DNA from: Paenibacillus sp.
GTDB lineage: Bacteria > Bacillota > Bacilli > Paenibacillales > YIM-B00363
Reading direction: 5' to 3'
Assembly (NCBI RefSeq): GCF_035645195.1
Contig: NZ_DASQNA010000030.1
Span: 124,001 to 188,000 of the forward strand
DNA length: 64,000 nucleotides
Shown: positions 9,483 to 18,697 of the stretch, in pieces
How positions within the stretch are numbered: position 1 is the stretch's first letter
Layout of the letters: the number at the start of each line of letters is the position of its first letter
Position numbers and translations under genes: made by a program
Notes under the pieces: model-generated
What the model was told of the DNA's origin: nothing
What the model saw: only the letters and a program-made list of their open reading frames with translations
The model's database searches: none

Positions 9483-10611
9483 TCCGGTTCGACCATTTCT
9501 TGAGGCAGCGAGCATCGCTTTGGACAATTTTGGACATGCGGGAAGCCTCGTTCAATACTCCAATTACAGATCGTCCGGATCCTATGGTGAATACATGCAA
9601 CACGCGCCGGACTTCCTGCAATGTTCCCCGCCATTTCGGATCGCTGAACCTTCGCCGCCCCTTCTGTTTCATCCGATCTTGAAGCAGTGAGCGGTGCTTG
9701 GAACACCCATCGCTGGACACGTCACCGACCACTGGTTCGATAGTTTCTTGAGGAGGCGGGCGTAGCTTTGGACAATTTTGGACAACAGAGAAGCTCTGCT
9801 CAATATTTTGACTACTGAAAGTCCAGGACCTTTGGTAAATACATTCAGCACACGCCGTACTTTCCCTGCGAAGCTCCCCCGTGCCGTGTCTTCGGCGAAG
9901 TTCCCTCGCGTTAGGAGCCGGTAAACCCGTCTTCGGCCCGTCTGGTTCGACCGTTCCTTGAGGCGGCGGGCGTAGCTTTGGACAATTTTGGACATGCGGA
10001 AGGCCCCGTTCAATACTCCAATTACCAACCGTCCGGTTCCTATGGTGAATACATGCAACACGCGCCGGACTTCCTGCAACGTTCCCCGCTATTTCGATTC
10101 GCTGAACCCTCGCCGCCCCTTCTGTTTCATCCGATTCTTGAAGCAATGAGCGGTGCTTTGAACACCAATCGCTGGACACGTCACCGACCACTGGTTCGAT
10201 CGTTTCTTGAGGCGGCGGGCGTAGCTTTGGACAATTTTGGACATGCGGAAGGCCCCGTTCAATACTCCAGTTACCGAATGACCGGTCCTTTGGTGAATAT
10301 ATACAACACTCCCTGGAATTCCTGCTATGATCCCCGCCATTTCGGATCGCTGAACCCTTAGCCGCCCCTTCTGTTTCATCCGATTCTTGAAGCAGTGAGT
10401 GGTGCTTGGAAGCCAATCACTGGACACATCACCGACCACTGGTTCGATCGTTTCTTGAGGCGGCGGGCGGCGCTATGGACAATTTTGGACATGCGAGAAA
10501 CCCGTTTCAATACTCCAGTTACCGATGACCGGTCCTTCGCTGATACATGTAACACACCCAGACTTTTTGCTATGTACCCGCCATTTTCGAGCCGGACCCG
10601 TCTTCTACCCG
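9483..10611. repeat. First copy of 1.13 kb higher-order repeat (A-B-A-A-C)
   Basis: Contains five units in the order A, B, A, A, C. Its anchors (9521, 9769, 9979, 10228) recur 1128-1129 bases later (10650, 10897, 11108, 11357), so the whole composite was duplicated in tandem. The B unit (9731-9940) has its own tail, with AGCTCCCC and TAGGAGCCGGT stretches not found in A units. Confidence 0.9.
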
Positions 10612-11460
10612 TCTGGTTCGAACGTTTCTTGAGGCGGCGAGCGTAGCTTTGGACAATTTTGGACATGCGGAAGGCCCCTTTCAATACTCCAGTTACCGAA
10701 TGACCGGTCCTTTGGTGAATATATACAACACGTCCGGATTTCCTGCTATGTTCCCCGCCATTTCGAGTCGCTGAACCCTTCGCCGCCCCTTCTGTTTCAT
10801 CCGATTCTTGAAGCAGTGATCGCGCTTTGGACACCAATCGCTGGACACGTTACCGACCTCTGGTTCAATCGTTTCTTGAGGTCGCGAGCATCACTTTGGA
10901 CAATTTTGGACACCAGAGAAGCCCTGCTTAATATTTTAACTACTGAAAGTCCAGGACCTTTGGTGAATACATGCAGCACACGCCGTACTCTCCCTGCGAA
11001 GCTCCCCTCGCGCCGTGTCTTCTGCGAAGTTCTCTCGCGTTAGGAGCCGGTAGACCCGTCATCGACCCGTCTGGTTCGACCGTTTCTTGAGGCGGCGGGC
11101 GTAGCTTTGGACAATTTTGGACATGCGAGAAATCCCGTTCAATACTCCAGTTACCGAATGACCGGTCCTTTGGTGAATATATACAACGCGCCCTGGAATT
11201 CCTGCTATGTTCACCGCAATTTCGAATCGCTGAACCCTTTGCAGCCCCTTCTGTTTCATCTGATTCTTGAAGCAGTGAGCGGTGCTTTGAATACCAATCA
11301 CTGGACACGTCACCGACCACTGGTTCGATCGTTTCTTGAGGCGGCGAACAGCGCTTTGGACAATTTTGGACATGCGGGAAACCCCGTTCAATACTGCGAC
11401 TACCTAAACTCGAGAACCTTCGGTGAATACATGCATACGCGCCGTACTTCCTGTGAAATT
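10612..11460. repeat. Second, truncated copy of the higher-order repeat
   Basis: Repeats the order A, B, A, A with the same spacing as the first copy, then ends in a unit that departs from the A pattern after about 11395 and stops near 11460. Substitutions between copies are scattered, so the duplication is not recent. The C unit of the first copy has no counterpart here. Confidence 0.88.
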
Positions 11461-11678
11461 TTTCGCTTCCAAGGAGAGGAAGGAGAACGACGGCACATCG
11501 TCGAATTTACGAAGACCGACGGGTATGAAGAGCGGTCGTTCGATTTGGAACCGGTTACAGTCATGCAGCGCGTAACGTTTATGTTCCTGCCCGGCAGCTG
11601 CTGCGATTTTTGATTGGTTCCGCTTCGAGCGGAGGGAATGAGGAGAAAACCACTTTTTTGTAAAAGAGGTGCGCGGAA
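11461..11678. other. Intergenic stretch before the alcohol dehydrogenase
   Basis: After the repeats, about 200 bases precede the dehydrogenase. A plus-strand open stretch runs to a stop at 11613 but continues from repeat sequence and has no start or ribosome site of its own, so it could be the tail of a decayed gene. The dehydrogenase ribosome site (AAGAGGTG) is at its end. No promoter is convincing. Confidence 0.4.
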
Positions 11679-12734
11679 ATGACGACAGGCATGATGAAGG
11701 CGGCGGTTATGGACAGGCCGATGTCGATCGGCGTCAAACAGGTCGAGATTCCTGTGCCGAAGGACGGCGAGGCGCTGGTGAAGGTATACTGCATCGGCGT
11801 ATGCGGCTCCGACGTGCATTATTACGAGCGCGGCAAAATCGGGCGGTACGTCGTGACGGAGCCGATCGTCCTCGGGCATGAGGTCGCCGGCGAAGTCGTC
11901 GCGGTAGGCGGCGGCGTGACGAACGTGTCGGTCGGCGACCGGGTGGCGGTGGAACCCGGGGCGACGTGCGGCCGCTGCGACTACTGCAAGTCCGGACGGT
12001 ACAATTTGTGCCCGGACGTCGTGTTCCTCGCGACGCCGCCAGTCGACGGAGCATGGGCGGAGTACATCGTCATGCCGAGCGAATTGTTGTTCAAGCTGCC
12101 CGACACGATGAGTTACGAGGAAGGCGCGCTGCTGGAGCCGCTGTCCGTCGGCTTTCACGCGATGCTGCGCGGCGGGGTGAAGCCGTTCGATCGGGTGCTC
12201 GTCACCGGCCTCGGCCCGATCGGGCTTCTCGCGGGGCAAGCGGCGAAGCTGTTCGGCGTGACGGAAATTTACGGGACGGACGTCGTGCCGTTCCGCCGGC
12301 AGCTGGCGCTCGACATGGGCTTTACGGCGGCGTTCGACCCGGCGAACGAGGATGTCGCCGCGCGGCTCGCCGAGCTGACCGGCGGGGAGGGCGTCACGTA
12401 CGTCGTCGAGTCGTCCGGCAACGCAAGGGCGATGGCCGACACGATCAAGCTCGTGCGGCGCGGCGGCAAAATCGTCTTCGTCGGGCTGCCCGCGACCGAC
12501 GCCGTGCCGATGGACATGGGAAGCTTCATCGATGCCGAGATCGACGCGTACGGCGTCTTCCGTTACGCGAATACGTATCCGGCCGCGATCCAAGCGCTGC
12601 AGCGCTCCTCCATCGATCTGACGAAGGTCATCACGCACCGGTTCGCGCTGACGGATATCCGGGAAGCGGTGGAAACGGCGCGCACGCAGAAAGAGACGAG
12701 CATCAAGGTCATGATTTATCCGAATCTGCCGTAA
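11679..12734 (+). CDS. Zinc-dependent alcohol/polyol dehydrogenase
   Basis: 351 residues, medium-chain dehydrogenase family, sorbitol/xylitol dehydrogenase branch. Catalytic zinc ligands lie in VCGSDVHYYE and GHEVAGEV, the structural zinc loop has four Cys (CGRCDYCKSGRYNLC), and the NAD fold glycines are in GLGPIGLLAG. It would oxidise a polyol such as sorbitol, xylitol or an alditol to the ketose in the cytoplasm. The start at 11679 has AGAGGTG 9 bases upstream. It stands between the repeat array and a YesM/YesN-CUT1 locus and may serve that sugar pathway. Confidence 0.9.
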   Translation: MTTGMMKAAVMDRPMSIGVKQVEIPVPKDGEALVKVYCIGVCGSDVHYYERGKIGRYVVTEPIVLGHEVAGEVVAVGGGVTNVSVGDRVAVEPGATCGRCDYCKSGRYNLCPDVVFLATPPVDGAWAEYIVMPSELLFKLPDTMSYEEGALLEPLSVGFHAMLRGGVKPFDRVLVTGLGPIGLLAGQAAKLFGVTEIYGTDVVPFRRQLALDMGFTAAFDPANEDVAARLAELTGGEGVTYVVESSGNARAMADTIKLVRRGGKIVFVGLPATDAVPMDMGSFIDAEIDAYGVFRYANTYPAAIQALQRSSIDLTKVITHRFALTDIREAVETARTQKETSIKVMIYPNLP

Positions 12735-12895
12735 ACCGGCTTGGGTTGCCCTGGGCGCTGTCGCGCTTGGGGCAGCTCGAAATGTCCGGATCGCTGTACG
12801 ACATGGCGCGATCGGCATTGCAGCCGGCCGAGGAGCCCAGTAACATATAACGCACAAGAGTGGAACCTCCGTCGCGGTAAGGGGGCAGCGGAACG

Positions 12896-14716
12896 ATGCT
12901 GAAAACGAAAATGTTCGTAGCGTTTTCCTGCGTATCGTTATTCATCGTCGGCATCACCTGCGGCATTTTGTACCATAAGTACACGGACGACATCCAGAAT
13001 CAATCCCTCTTCTTATCCTCTATCATCTCCAGGCAATTTTCCGCCATGGTCGATCTGTATCTGCAAAATATCGAAGAGCTTTCGCTGGCGGTGGCGATCT
13101 CCCCCGTCGTGCAGAGCAATTTAATGGAATATACGAGGGCGGACGATTCCCTGAAGAAAGAAATTATCGGGTATAAGCTCAGTCCGTATTTGTTCGATTT
13201 TTCGTATCCGAAACCTTATGTTCATTCGATTTCGATCCACACCTTGGATGGGTACATGTACTCGTACTCCAAGGAGATGGAAACCCGTTTCGTGCCTGCA
13301 TATCAGTACGAGGATTTGCGGCATTTCCACCGGCGGCTCGAAGACAGCAAATTCATTTTGCATCTGCCCGACGAGAAACAGCTCGCGAACGCCGGGGGGC
13401 CGACGAAGCGGCTCGTCTCTTTCATCCGGCGCATTCACCGCATTCCGACGCAGCAGGCCATCGGCTACGTGAATATCAACATCAACGTGAACGCGTTCGA
13501 AGCGTTGGCGCTCGCCGAGATGCGGGCGAACGAGCTCGACACCGGCGGCATGTCCATCCTGCTGCTTGACGGCGAGGGCGCCGTTATTTACGACAATGCT
13601 GCGGTCGGAGCGGAGGGGGCGCGCCGCACGTTCGACGCGGCCGGACTTGCTGACGGGAAAACGGCCGGGGAGCTGGTGTGGGAGGCGAAGTCCTACTTTT
13701 ATACATACGAAACGTCCGATTATACCGGGTGGCGGGCCGTCGTACTTTTTCCGAAGGATGCCGTACTGCGCAAGCAAGCGCAAATCCGGAACGTGATCAT
13801 CGCCGCCGGCCTCGCGACGACGCTCGTCGCGGCGCTTATTTCCTATACGCTGTCGCACCACATCACGACGCCGCTACGCGCCTTAATGCGGCATATGTCC
13901 AGCGTAGAGCTCGGCGATTTCAGGCGGCGTATGGAGTATTCCGGGAACAACGAATTCGGCAAGCTGAGCCGGGTGTATAACCATATGCTGGACAGCATCT
14001 CGCGGCTCATCCGGGAGGTGTACGAATCGAAGCTCGCCGAGAAGAACGCCCAGCTGGCCGCGCTGCATGCGCAGATCAACCCTCATTTCCTGTACAACAC
14101 TCTTAACATGATGAAGTCGATCAGCCGCCTCCGCGGCGCCGAAGAGGTGGCGGAAATTTCGGAATCGCTCGCCGGCTTGTTCCAGTACAGCATGAAGAAC
14201 ATGCACCGGCCCGTTACGCTGCAGGAAGAGCTGGATCACATCGGCAATTACTTCAAAATTCAGCAGCATAGGTTCGGCAACCGGGTAAACCTGACGTTCG
14301 ACGTGGAGGAGCCGCTTCGAAAGGCGCTGATTCTCAAGCTGACGATCCAGCCGGTCGTCGAGAACGCCATGAATCACGGGCTGGCCCGGCTGAAATCGGG
14401 CGGGACCGTCGCCGTCCGCGCGACGCGGCGCGGCGAGACGCTCGTGCTGCGCATTAACGATAACGGAGCGGGAATGGCGCCCGAGCGGCTGCAAGCGCTG
14501 CAGGAAGCGCTGCTCGAGGAAAGCGGGCTCCAAGGGCTGCGCGACGAGCCGGGGGGCGTCGGACTTGCGAACATTCACCACCGCATTCAGCTGTACTACG
14601 GCAAAGAATACGGCGCGGCGATCGACAGCGCGCCCGGCATGGGGACGAAGGTGGAGCTGACGATGCCGCTGCGGTTCGCGGAGCCGCAATTCGAAGGGGG
14701 ACGTGCGAAACCATGA
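12896..14716 (+). CDS. YesM-type sensor histidine kinase
   Basis: 606 residues. TM1 about 5-25, a large extracellular sensor of about 270 residues, TM2 about 300-320, HAMP, then His_kinase with phospho-acceptor His397 in INPHFLYNTLN and a HATPase_c with NAMNHG and NDNGAGMAPERL. Family members sense oligosaccharides or binding-protein complexes at the membrane of Bacillales. The response regulator overlaps its stop by 4 bases and a CUT1 importer follows, so this kinase probably switches on sugar uptake. An AAGGGGG ribosome site supports the start. Confidence 0.94.
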   Translation: MLKTKMFVAFSCVSLFIVGITCGILYHKYTDDIQNQSLFLSSIISRQFSAMVDLYLQNIEELSLAVAISPVVQSNLMEYTRADDSLKKEIIGYKLSPYLFDFSYPKPYVHSISIHTLDGYMYSYSKEMETRFVPAYQYEDLRHFHRRLEDSKFILHLPDEKQLANAGGPTKRLVSFIRRIHRIPTQQAIGYVNININVNAFEALALAEMRANELDTGGMSILLLDGEGAVIYDNAAVGAEGARRTFDAAGLADGKTAGELVWEAKSYFYTYETSDYTGWRAVVLFPKDAVLRKQAQIRNVIIAAGLATTLVAALISYTLSHHITTPLRALMRHMSSVELGDFRRRMEYSGNNEFGKLSRVYNHMLDSISRLIREVYESKLAEKNAQLAALHAQINPHFLYNTLNMMKSISRLRGAEEVAEISESLAGLFQYSMKNMHRPVTLQEELDHIGNYFKIQQHRFGNRVNLTFDVEEPLRKALILKLTIQPVVENAMNHGLARLKSGGTVAVRATRRGETLVLRINDNGAGMAPERLQALQEALLEESGLQGLRDEPGGVGLANIHHRIQLYYGKEYGAAIDSAPGMGTKVELTMPLRFAEPQFEGGRAKP

Positions 14717-16236
14717 ACATTTTCCTGGTCGAGGACGAATACTGGGCGCTCGCCGAGCTGACGGAGCTGTGCCGGGCGTACGAACCGCAGCATGCCGTGT
14801 ACGCGTTCAGCAACGGGGAAGAAGCGCTGCAGGCGGCGGAGCGCGTTCGCCCGCATTTGGTGCTTACCGATATCAACATGCCGGTCATGGACGGGCTGGA
14901 GCTGTCGGAGCGGCTGTACCGGATGGACCCGTCCATTAAGAAAATCATCGTCAGCGTACACGACCAGTTCGAGTACGCGCGGCTCGGCATGAAATACGGG
15001 GTGAGCGATTTTCTGGTCAAGCCGGTGAAGAAGGAGACGCTGTACCACAGCATCGATCAAGCGCTGCGGCAGCTCGGGGAGGAAGCTCGGATCTCGGACG
15101 AATGGCTGCTCGGCGCCTTGACCCGGATGCTGCTGACGCCGGAGCCGCCGGCGCATCCGAAGCTCGCCGCGTTCCGGGACGAGGCGTATTATCTCGTGCT
15201 CGCGCATGTCGACGGCGCCGAGGAACGCCGCCGCGCCGCGCCGCCCGACGATGGCGAGGTGAAGCGCCTGTTCGGCTTGCCGCCGACGGCGGAAGCGTAC
15301 CGCATCGAAGCGGACGGGCGGCGGCAGGTGCTGCTCCTGCGGGCGGCGGATGCGCCTTCGGAGCGAGCGATCCGCGAAGGGGCGGAGGCGCTGCTCGAAC
15401 GGCTGCGGCTGCCGTCCGCGCTCGTGCACATCGGGATCGGGATGAAGCCGCCAGGCGAGACGCCGGCCGAGGCGTTCGAACGGCTGAAACGGTTTGTGGA
15501 AGAAGAGCGGCGGTTCGGCATGCCGACGGTCGCGTCGATCGGCGAGCGAATTTCGGACGCCGACCTCGGCGGCGCGTGGGAGCGCGTTCGCATTCTCGAG
15601 ACGCACTGCCGGAATGGGGAATGGGAGAAAGGGCGCCACGCGCTGCGGAGCTTGCTGCACGAATTGGAGCGAAAACGGGTGAAACGGCGCCAACTCGAGC
15701 TGTTCGTCGGCGACATGATGTTTTCGTTGAAATTCAAGCTCCATGCCCGGAACGGGGGCGGCGTCAATTTGCAGCATGTCCAAGAAGACGCCGCGCCGCT
15801 TCAACATGTCTGCACGTACGAAGACCTGTACGTCTGTCTGCAGCGCAAGCTCGAACGATTGTACGCGCCGGACCGGGGCAAAGAAGGGAAGGACGGCAAT
15901 CCGAAGGAGCTGATTCCGCTGCTGCTGGAGCGCATCCATAAGGATTACCAAGAGCCGCTCTCCCTGCAGCAGTTCGCCGCGGAGCATTACGTCAGCGCGG
16001 GGTACTTGTCGCGAATGTTCAAGGCGCAGACCGGCTTGACGTTCTCCGAATACGTCACCGAATATCGAATTCGCAAAGCGCAGGAGCTGCTGAGCGAAGG
16101 ACTCGATCGGCTGCAGGACGTCAGCCGGCTCGTCGGGTACGAGGATCCGAAATATTTCGGCCTGCAATTCAAAAAGCTGGTCGGCCTATCGCCCCTGCAG
16201 TACGCGAAGCGAGCGTCGAACGGACGGCAGCGATAA
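14713..16236 (+). CDS. YesN-type response regulator with AraC DNA-binding domain
   Basis: 507 residues. N-terminal receiver (1-120) with phospho-acceptor Asp53 in VLTDINMPVMDG and Lys in FLVKPVKKE; a long middle region of about 270 residues; a C-terminal AraC domain (about 405-505) with two helix-turn-helices (YVSAGYLSRMFKAQTGLTF; LVGYEDPKYFGLQFKK). Partner of the overlapping YesM kinase. It probably activates the importer operon directly downstream, through the repeated sites at 16241-16273. Confidence 0.94.
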   Translation: MNIFLVEDEYWALAELTELCRAYEPQHAVYAFSNGEEALQAAERVRPHLVLTDINMPVMDGLELSERLYRMDPSIKKIIVSVHDQFEYARLGMKYGVSDFLVKPVKKETLYHSIDQALRQLGEEARISDEWLLGALTRMLLTPEPPAHPKLAAFRDEAYYLVLAHVDGAEERRRAAPPDDGEVKRLFGLPPTAEAYRIEADGRRQVLLLRAADAPSERAIREGAEALLERLRLPSALVHIGIGMKPPGETPAEAFERLKRFVEEERRFGMPTVASIGERISDADLGGAWERVRILETHCRNGEWEKGRHALRSLLHELERKRVKRRQLELFVGDMMFSLKFKLHARNGGGVNLQHVQEDAAPLQHVCTYEDLYVCLQRKLERLYAPDRGKEGKDGNPKELIPLLLERIHKDYQEPLSLQQFAAEHYVSAGYLSRMFKAQTGLTFSEYVTEYRIRKAQELLSEGLDRLQDVSRLVGYEDPKYFGLQFKKLVGLSPLQYAKRASNGRQR

Positions 16237-16240
16237 AATA

Positions 16241-16305
16241 GGAAAAATTGTCCCCCTCGGTTGGAAAAATCGTAGGTGTTCTCGCGGCGGGGCGGCATCT
16301 ACAAT
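16241..16305 (+). promoter_or_regulatory. Importer promoter with two direct repeats
   Basis: GGAAAAATTGT (16241-16251) and GGAAAAATCGT (16263-16273) are direct repeats whose starts are 22 bases apart, two helical turns. A -10-like TACAAT lies at 16300-16305 with no recognisable -35. This arrangement suits an AraC-type activator such as the YesN protein encoded just upstream. Confidence 0.6.
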
Positions 16306-16400
16306 GAAATTAGCTCACCAAAGGCTCCGGGCTTTGGGAGGCGGATCGCCGAAACCATCGGCTTCCGCAGGAACGTATGTCACTAAAGGAGGTTATTGTT

Positions 16401-17750
16401 TTGATTCGAGAGAAAAAATGGTTCGCCCTAGTTTCTTCCGCAACCCTCCTCGCCGCAACCATGACAGCTTGTTCTTCGAGCGCAACGAATACCGGGGGGA
16501 GCGCCCCCGCCGGCAGCGAACCGGCGAAGACTGATTCCGGTTCCACAGAAGTGAAAACGCTTACCTTGCTTACGGGGACGACCGGTTCGGCGTATCCGGC
16601 GCTGCAGGCGCTCGCGGCCGAAGCGGAGAAACAGCTGAACATCAAAATCAAATTCGACGTGAAGCCCGACGGCACGGAAGGGGATAACCTCGTCAAGACG
16701 CGGCTCGCGACCGGCGAAATGTCGGATATTTTGTTCTACAACTCCGGTTCGCTGCTTCAGGCGCTGAACCCGGACGAAAATTTCGTCGACCTGACCGGCG
16801 AGCCGTTCATGGATAAGCTGCTTGACTCCTATAAGCAGACGGTCACCAAGGACGGGAAAGTGTACGGCATACCGATCGGTTCCTCCAACGTCGGCGGCAT
16901 CTTGTACAACAAACGGGTGTACCAGGAGCTCGGCCTCTCCGTGCCGAAAACGTGGGCGGAATATATCGCCAACAACGACAAAATCAAAGCGGCCGGCAAA
17001 GTGGCCGTGATCGGTTCGTACAAGACGACGTGGACGTCGCAGCTGTACGTGCTCGGCAATCACTACAACGTGCAGGCTCAGAACCCGAACTTCGCCAAAG
17101 ATTACACGGAAAACAAGGCGAAGTACGCGACGACGCCGGCCGCGCTCCGCGGCTTCGAGATGACGGAGGAAACGTTCAAGAAAGGGTACATGAACGAGGA
17201 TTTCCTTGCGCTGACCTACGACGGGGCGCTGAAGATGCTCGCGGAGGGCGAAGGCGTTCACTACCCGATGCTGTCGTCCGCGGTGGACTCGCTGGCGATG
17301 AACCATCCGGATAAGGTGAAGGATATCAGCGTGTTCCCGATTCCGAGCGACGACCCGAACATTAACGGATTGACCGTCTGGATGCCGAACTCGCTGTATA
17401 TCAACAAGAAGAGCAAAAACGTGGAGGCGGCGAAGAAGTTCCTCGAGTTCGCCATTTCCCCGGAAGGCATGAAAGTGTATATGAGCAAAGCGAAGGCGAA
17501 CGGCCCGTACGTCGTCGAAGGGATCAACGTGCCGGACGACGCATACGATGCCGTGAAAGATATGCAGCCGTACTTCGATTCGGGCAACACCGCGCCGGCC
17601 CTCGAGTTCGTGTCCCCGGTGAAAGGGCCGAACCTGGAGAGCCTCCTGATCGAGGTCGGCACCGGCCAAAAATCGGCGCTCGACGGGGCGAAGGACTACG
17701 ACAAAGACGTCGAGAAGCAAGCGCAGCAGCTGAACTTGCCGGGCTGGTAA
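16401..17750 (+). CDS. CUT1 ABC sugar-binding lipoprotein
   Basis: 449 residues from the TTG at 16401, placed 8 bases after AAAGGAGG (16385-16392); an ATG at 16377 lies upstream of that ribosome site and is rejected. Lipobox ATMTAC with a Ser/Gly/Pro-rich linker after the Cys. The rest is a family 1 extracellular solute-binding protein of typical length (LKTLTLLTG..., VYGIPIGSSNVGGILYNK). It delivers an oligosaccharide to the two permeases downstream. The ligand is unknown; proximity to glucuronoxylan genes is only suggestive. No ATPase gene is present, so a shared MsmX-type ATPase is presumed. Confidence 0.93.
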   Translation: MIREKKWFALVSSATLLAATMTACSSSATNTGGSAPAGSEPAKTDSGSTEVKTLTLLTGTTGSAYPALQALAAEAEKQLNIKIKFDVKPDGTEGDNLVKTRLATGEMSDILFYNSGSLLQALNPDENFVDLTGEPFMDKLLDSYKQTVTKDGKVYGIPIGSSNVGGILYNKRVYQELGLSVPKTWAEYIANNDKIKAAGKVAVIGSYKTTWTSQLYVLGNHYNVQAQNPNFAKDYTENKAKYATTPAALRGFEMTEETFKKGYMNEDFLALTYDGALKMLAEGEGVHYPMLSSAVDSLAMNHPDKVKDISVFPIPSDDPNINGLTVWMPNSLYINKKSKNVEAAKKFLEFAISPEGMKVYMSKAKANGPYVVEGINVPDDAYDAVKDMQPYFDSGNTAPALEFVSPVKGPNLESLLIEVGTGQKSALDGAKDYDKDVEKQAQQLNLPGW

Positions 17751-17771
17751 TCGAACGTTTGCCTGCAATCG

Positions 17772-17805
17772 CGGCTCCGCTTTGACTGCGGCCAAGGCGG
17801 AGCCG
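17772..17805 (+). other. Intercistronic hairpin after binding-protein gene
   Basis: CGGCTCCGC (17772-17780) pairs perfectly with GCGGAGCCG (17797-17805). There is no T tract. It lies between the binding protein and the first permease and probably lowers permease expression or protects the upstream mRNA, as in other sugar ABC operons. Confidence 0.75.
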
Positions 17806-17830
17806 GCTCTTAAGGGAGGTGTGCCGAACG

Positions 17831-18697
17831 ATGACGTTATCGCAAAAGAGAATGTACTCGTACCTGTTCCTGCTTCCGGCAGGGATCGTCTACTTCGTCT
17901 TTTATTTGCTGCCGACGCTCATGTCGCTGTTCTTCTCGCTGACGCGATGGACGCTGACCAAATGGCAGTTTATCGGCTTCGATAATTACGTCATGTTCTT
18001 CGAGGAAACGTCGCTGCGCATCGGCTTTAAAAATACGATCATTTACGCCGTCGTCACCTGCGGCCTCAAGGTCGTGCTGGCGCTGCTGCTCGCGACGTTG
18101 CTGACTTCGCGCATTTGGTTCCGGGATTATTTTCGCTCGATGGTATTCTTCCCGACGCTGCTCAGCACGATCGCCGTCGGGATCGCCTTCAGCACGATGA
18201 TGCACCCGACGCAGGGCGTCATCAACACCGCGCTCGCCTCGCTCGGCATCGACGGGCCGGATTGGCTTGGCAATACGAAGCTGGCGCTGTATTCCGTCGC
18301 GTTCATCGACGTGTGGAAGGGCGTCGGCATCGCGACCGTCATTTATATCGCCGGCATTCTGTCCATTCCGCAGCATTATTACGAGGCGCTCAAAATCGAC
18401 GGAGGCAACGCGTTCCGCGGCTTCTGGCACATTACGCTGCCGTTGAGCCGGCCGGCCATGAACTCCGTCATCATCTTGGCGTTCATCGGAGGGCTGCGCA
18501 CCTTCGATCTGATTTGGGCGACGACGAGAGGCGGGCCGGGATTTTCGACGGACCTGATCGCCTCGATTATTTATAAGCAGTATCAAGCAGGATTCTACGG
18601 CCTCGCGACCGCCGGGAACGTCATTCTGTTTATCGGCATCTCCGTGTTGGCTTTCCCGTTGTATATGTTCTTGAATCGACGGGAGGTCGACTTATGA
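17831..18697 (+). CDS. CUT1 ABC permease (MalF/UgpA type)
   Basis: 288 residues from the ATG at 17831, about 11 bases after AAGGGAGG; an in-frame GTG at 17819 overlaps that site. Six predicted membrane helices, beginning MYSYLFLLPAGIVYFVF, and the EAA loop that docks the ATPase (EALKIDGGNAFRGFWHITLPLSRP). It imports a sugar together with the next gene, which overlaps it by 4 bases. Confidence 0.93.
   Translation: MTLSQKRMYSYLFLLPAGIVYFVFYLLPTLMSLFFSLTRWTLTKWQFIGFDNYVMFFEETSLRIGFKNTIIYAVVTCGLKVVLALLLATLLTSRIWFRDYFRSMVFFPTLLSTIAVGIAFSTMMHPTQGVINTALASLGIDGPDWLGNTKLALYSVAFIDVWKGVGIATVIYIAGILSIPQHYYEALKIDGGNAFRGFWHITLPLSRPAMNSVIILAFIGGLRTFDLIWATTRGGPGFSTDLIASIIYKQYQAGFYGLATAGNVILFIGISVLAFPLYMFLNRREVDL

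Larger units (their letters stand above)
9483..11460. repeat. Complex tandem repeat array, nine units, no genes
   Basis: Nine related units start near 9483, 9731, 9941, 10190, 10438, 10612, 10859, 11070 and 11319. Each head carries the doublet TTTGGACA-AT-TTTGGACA, with the second base pairs of the doublets at nearly fixed phase; the anchor TGGACA falls at 9521, 9769, 9979, 10228, 10476, 10650, 10897, 11108 and 11357. Three unit types occur: A (about 248 bases), B (about 210) and C (about 174), in the order A B A A C A B A A'. Five of the A units carry a second, diverged copy of the head about 68 bases before the next unit. Unit lengths are mostly not multiples of three and no protein is conserved across the array. 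Confidence 0.95.

Noticed and set aside
9385-10416. Long minus-strand open frame (343 codons) across the repeat array
   Set aside because: It crosses unit boundaries where the reading frame relative to the repeat shifts, runs antisense into the small membrane-protein gene, has no ribosome site and matches no family. I treat it as a by-product of stop-poor repeats.
9483-11460. CRISPR array or insertion element
   Set aside because: Units are 174-249 bases with similarity throughout, not short identical repeats with unique spacers. No cas gene, transposase, terminal inverted repeat or target duplication is visible.
11400-12857. Minus-strand 485-codon frame over the alcohol dehydrogenase
   Set aside because: It is fully antisense to a gene with intact zinc and NAD motifs, is rich in Arg/His as expected from GC-rich antisense, and has no ribosome site.
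14596-17795. Long minus-strand frames over the YesN regulator and binding-protein genes (14596-16167, 16428-17795)
   Set aside because: Antisense shadows of well-supported genes; composition skewed to Arg, Gln and His with no recognisable domain.
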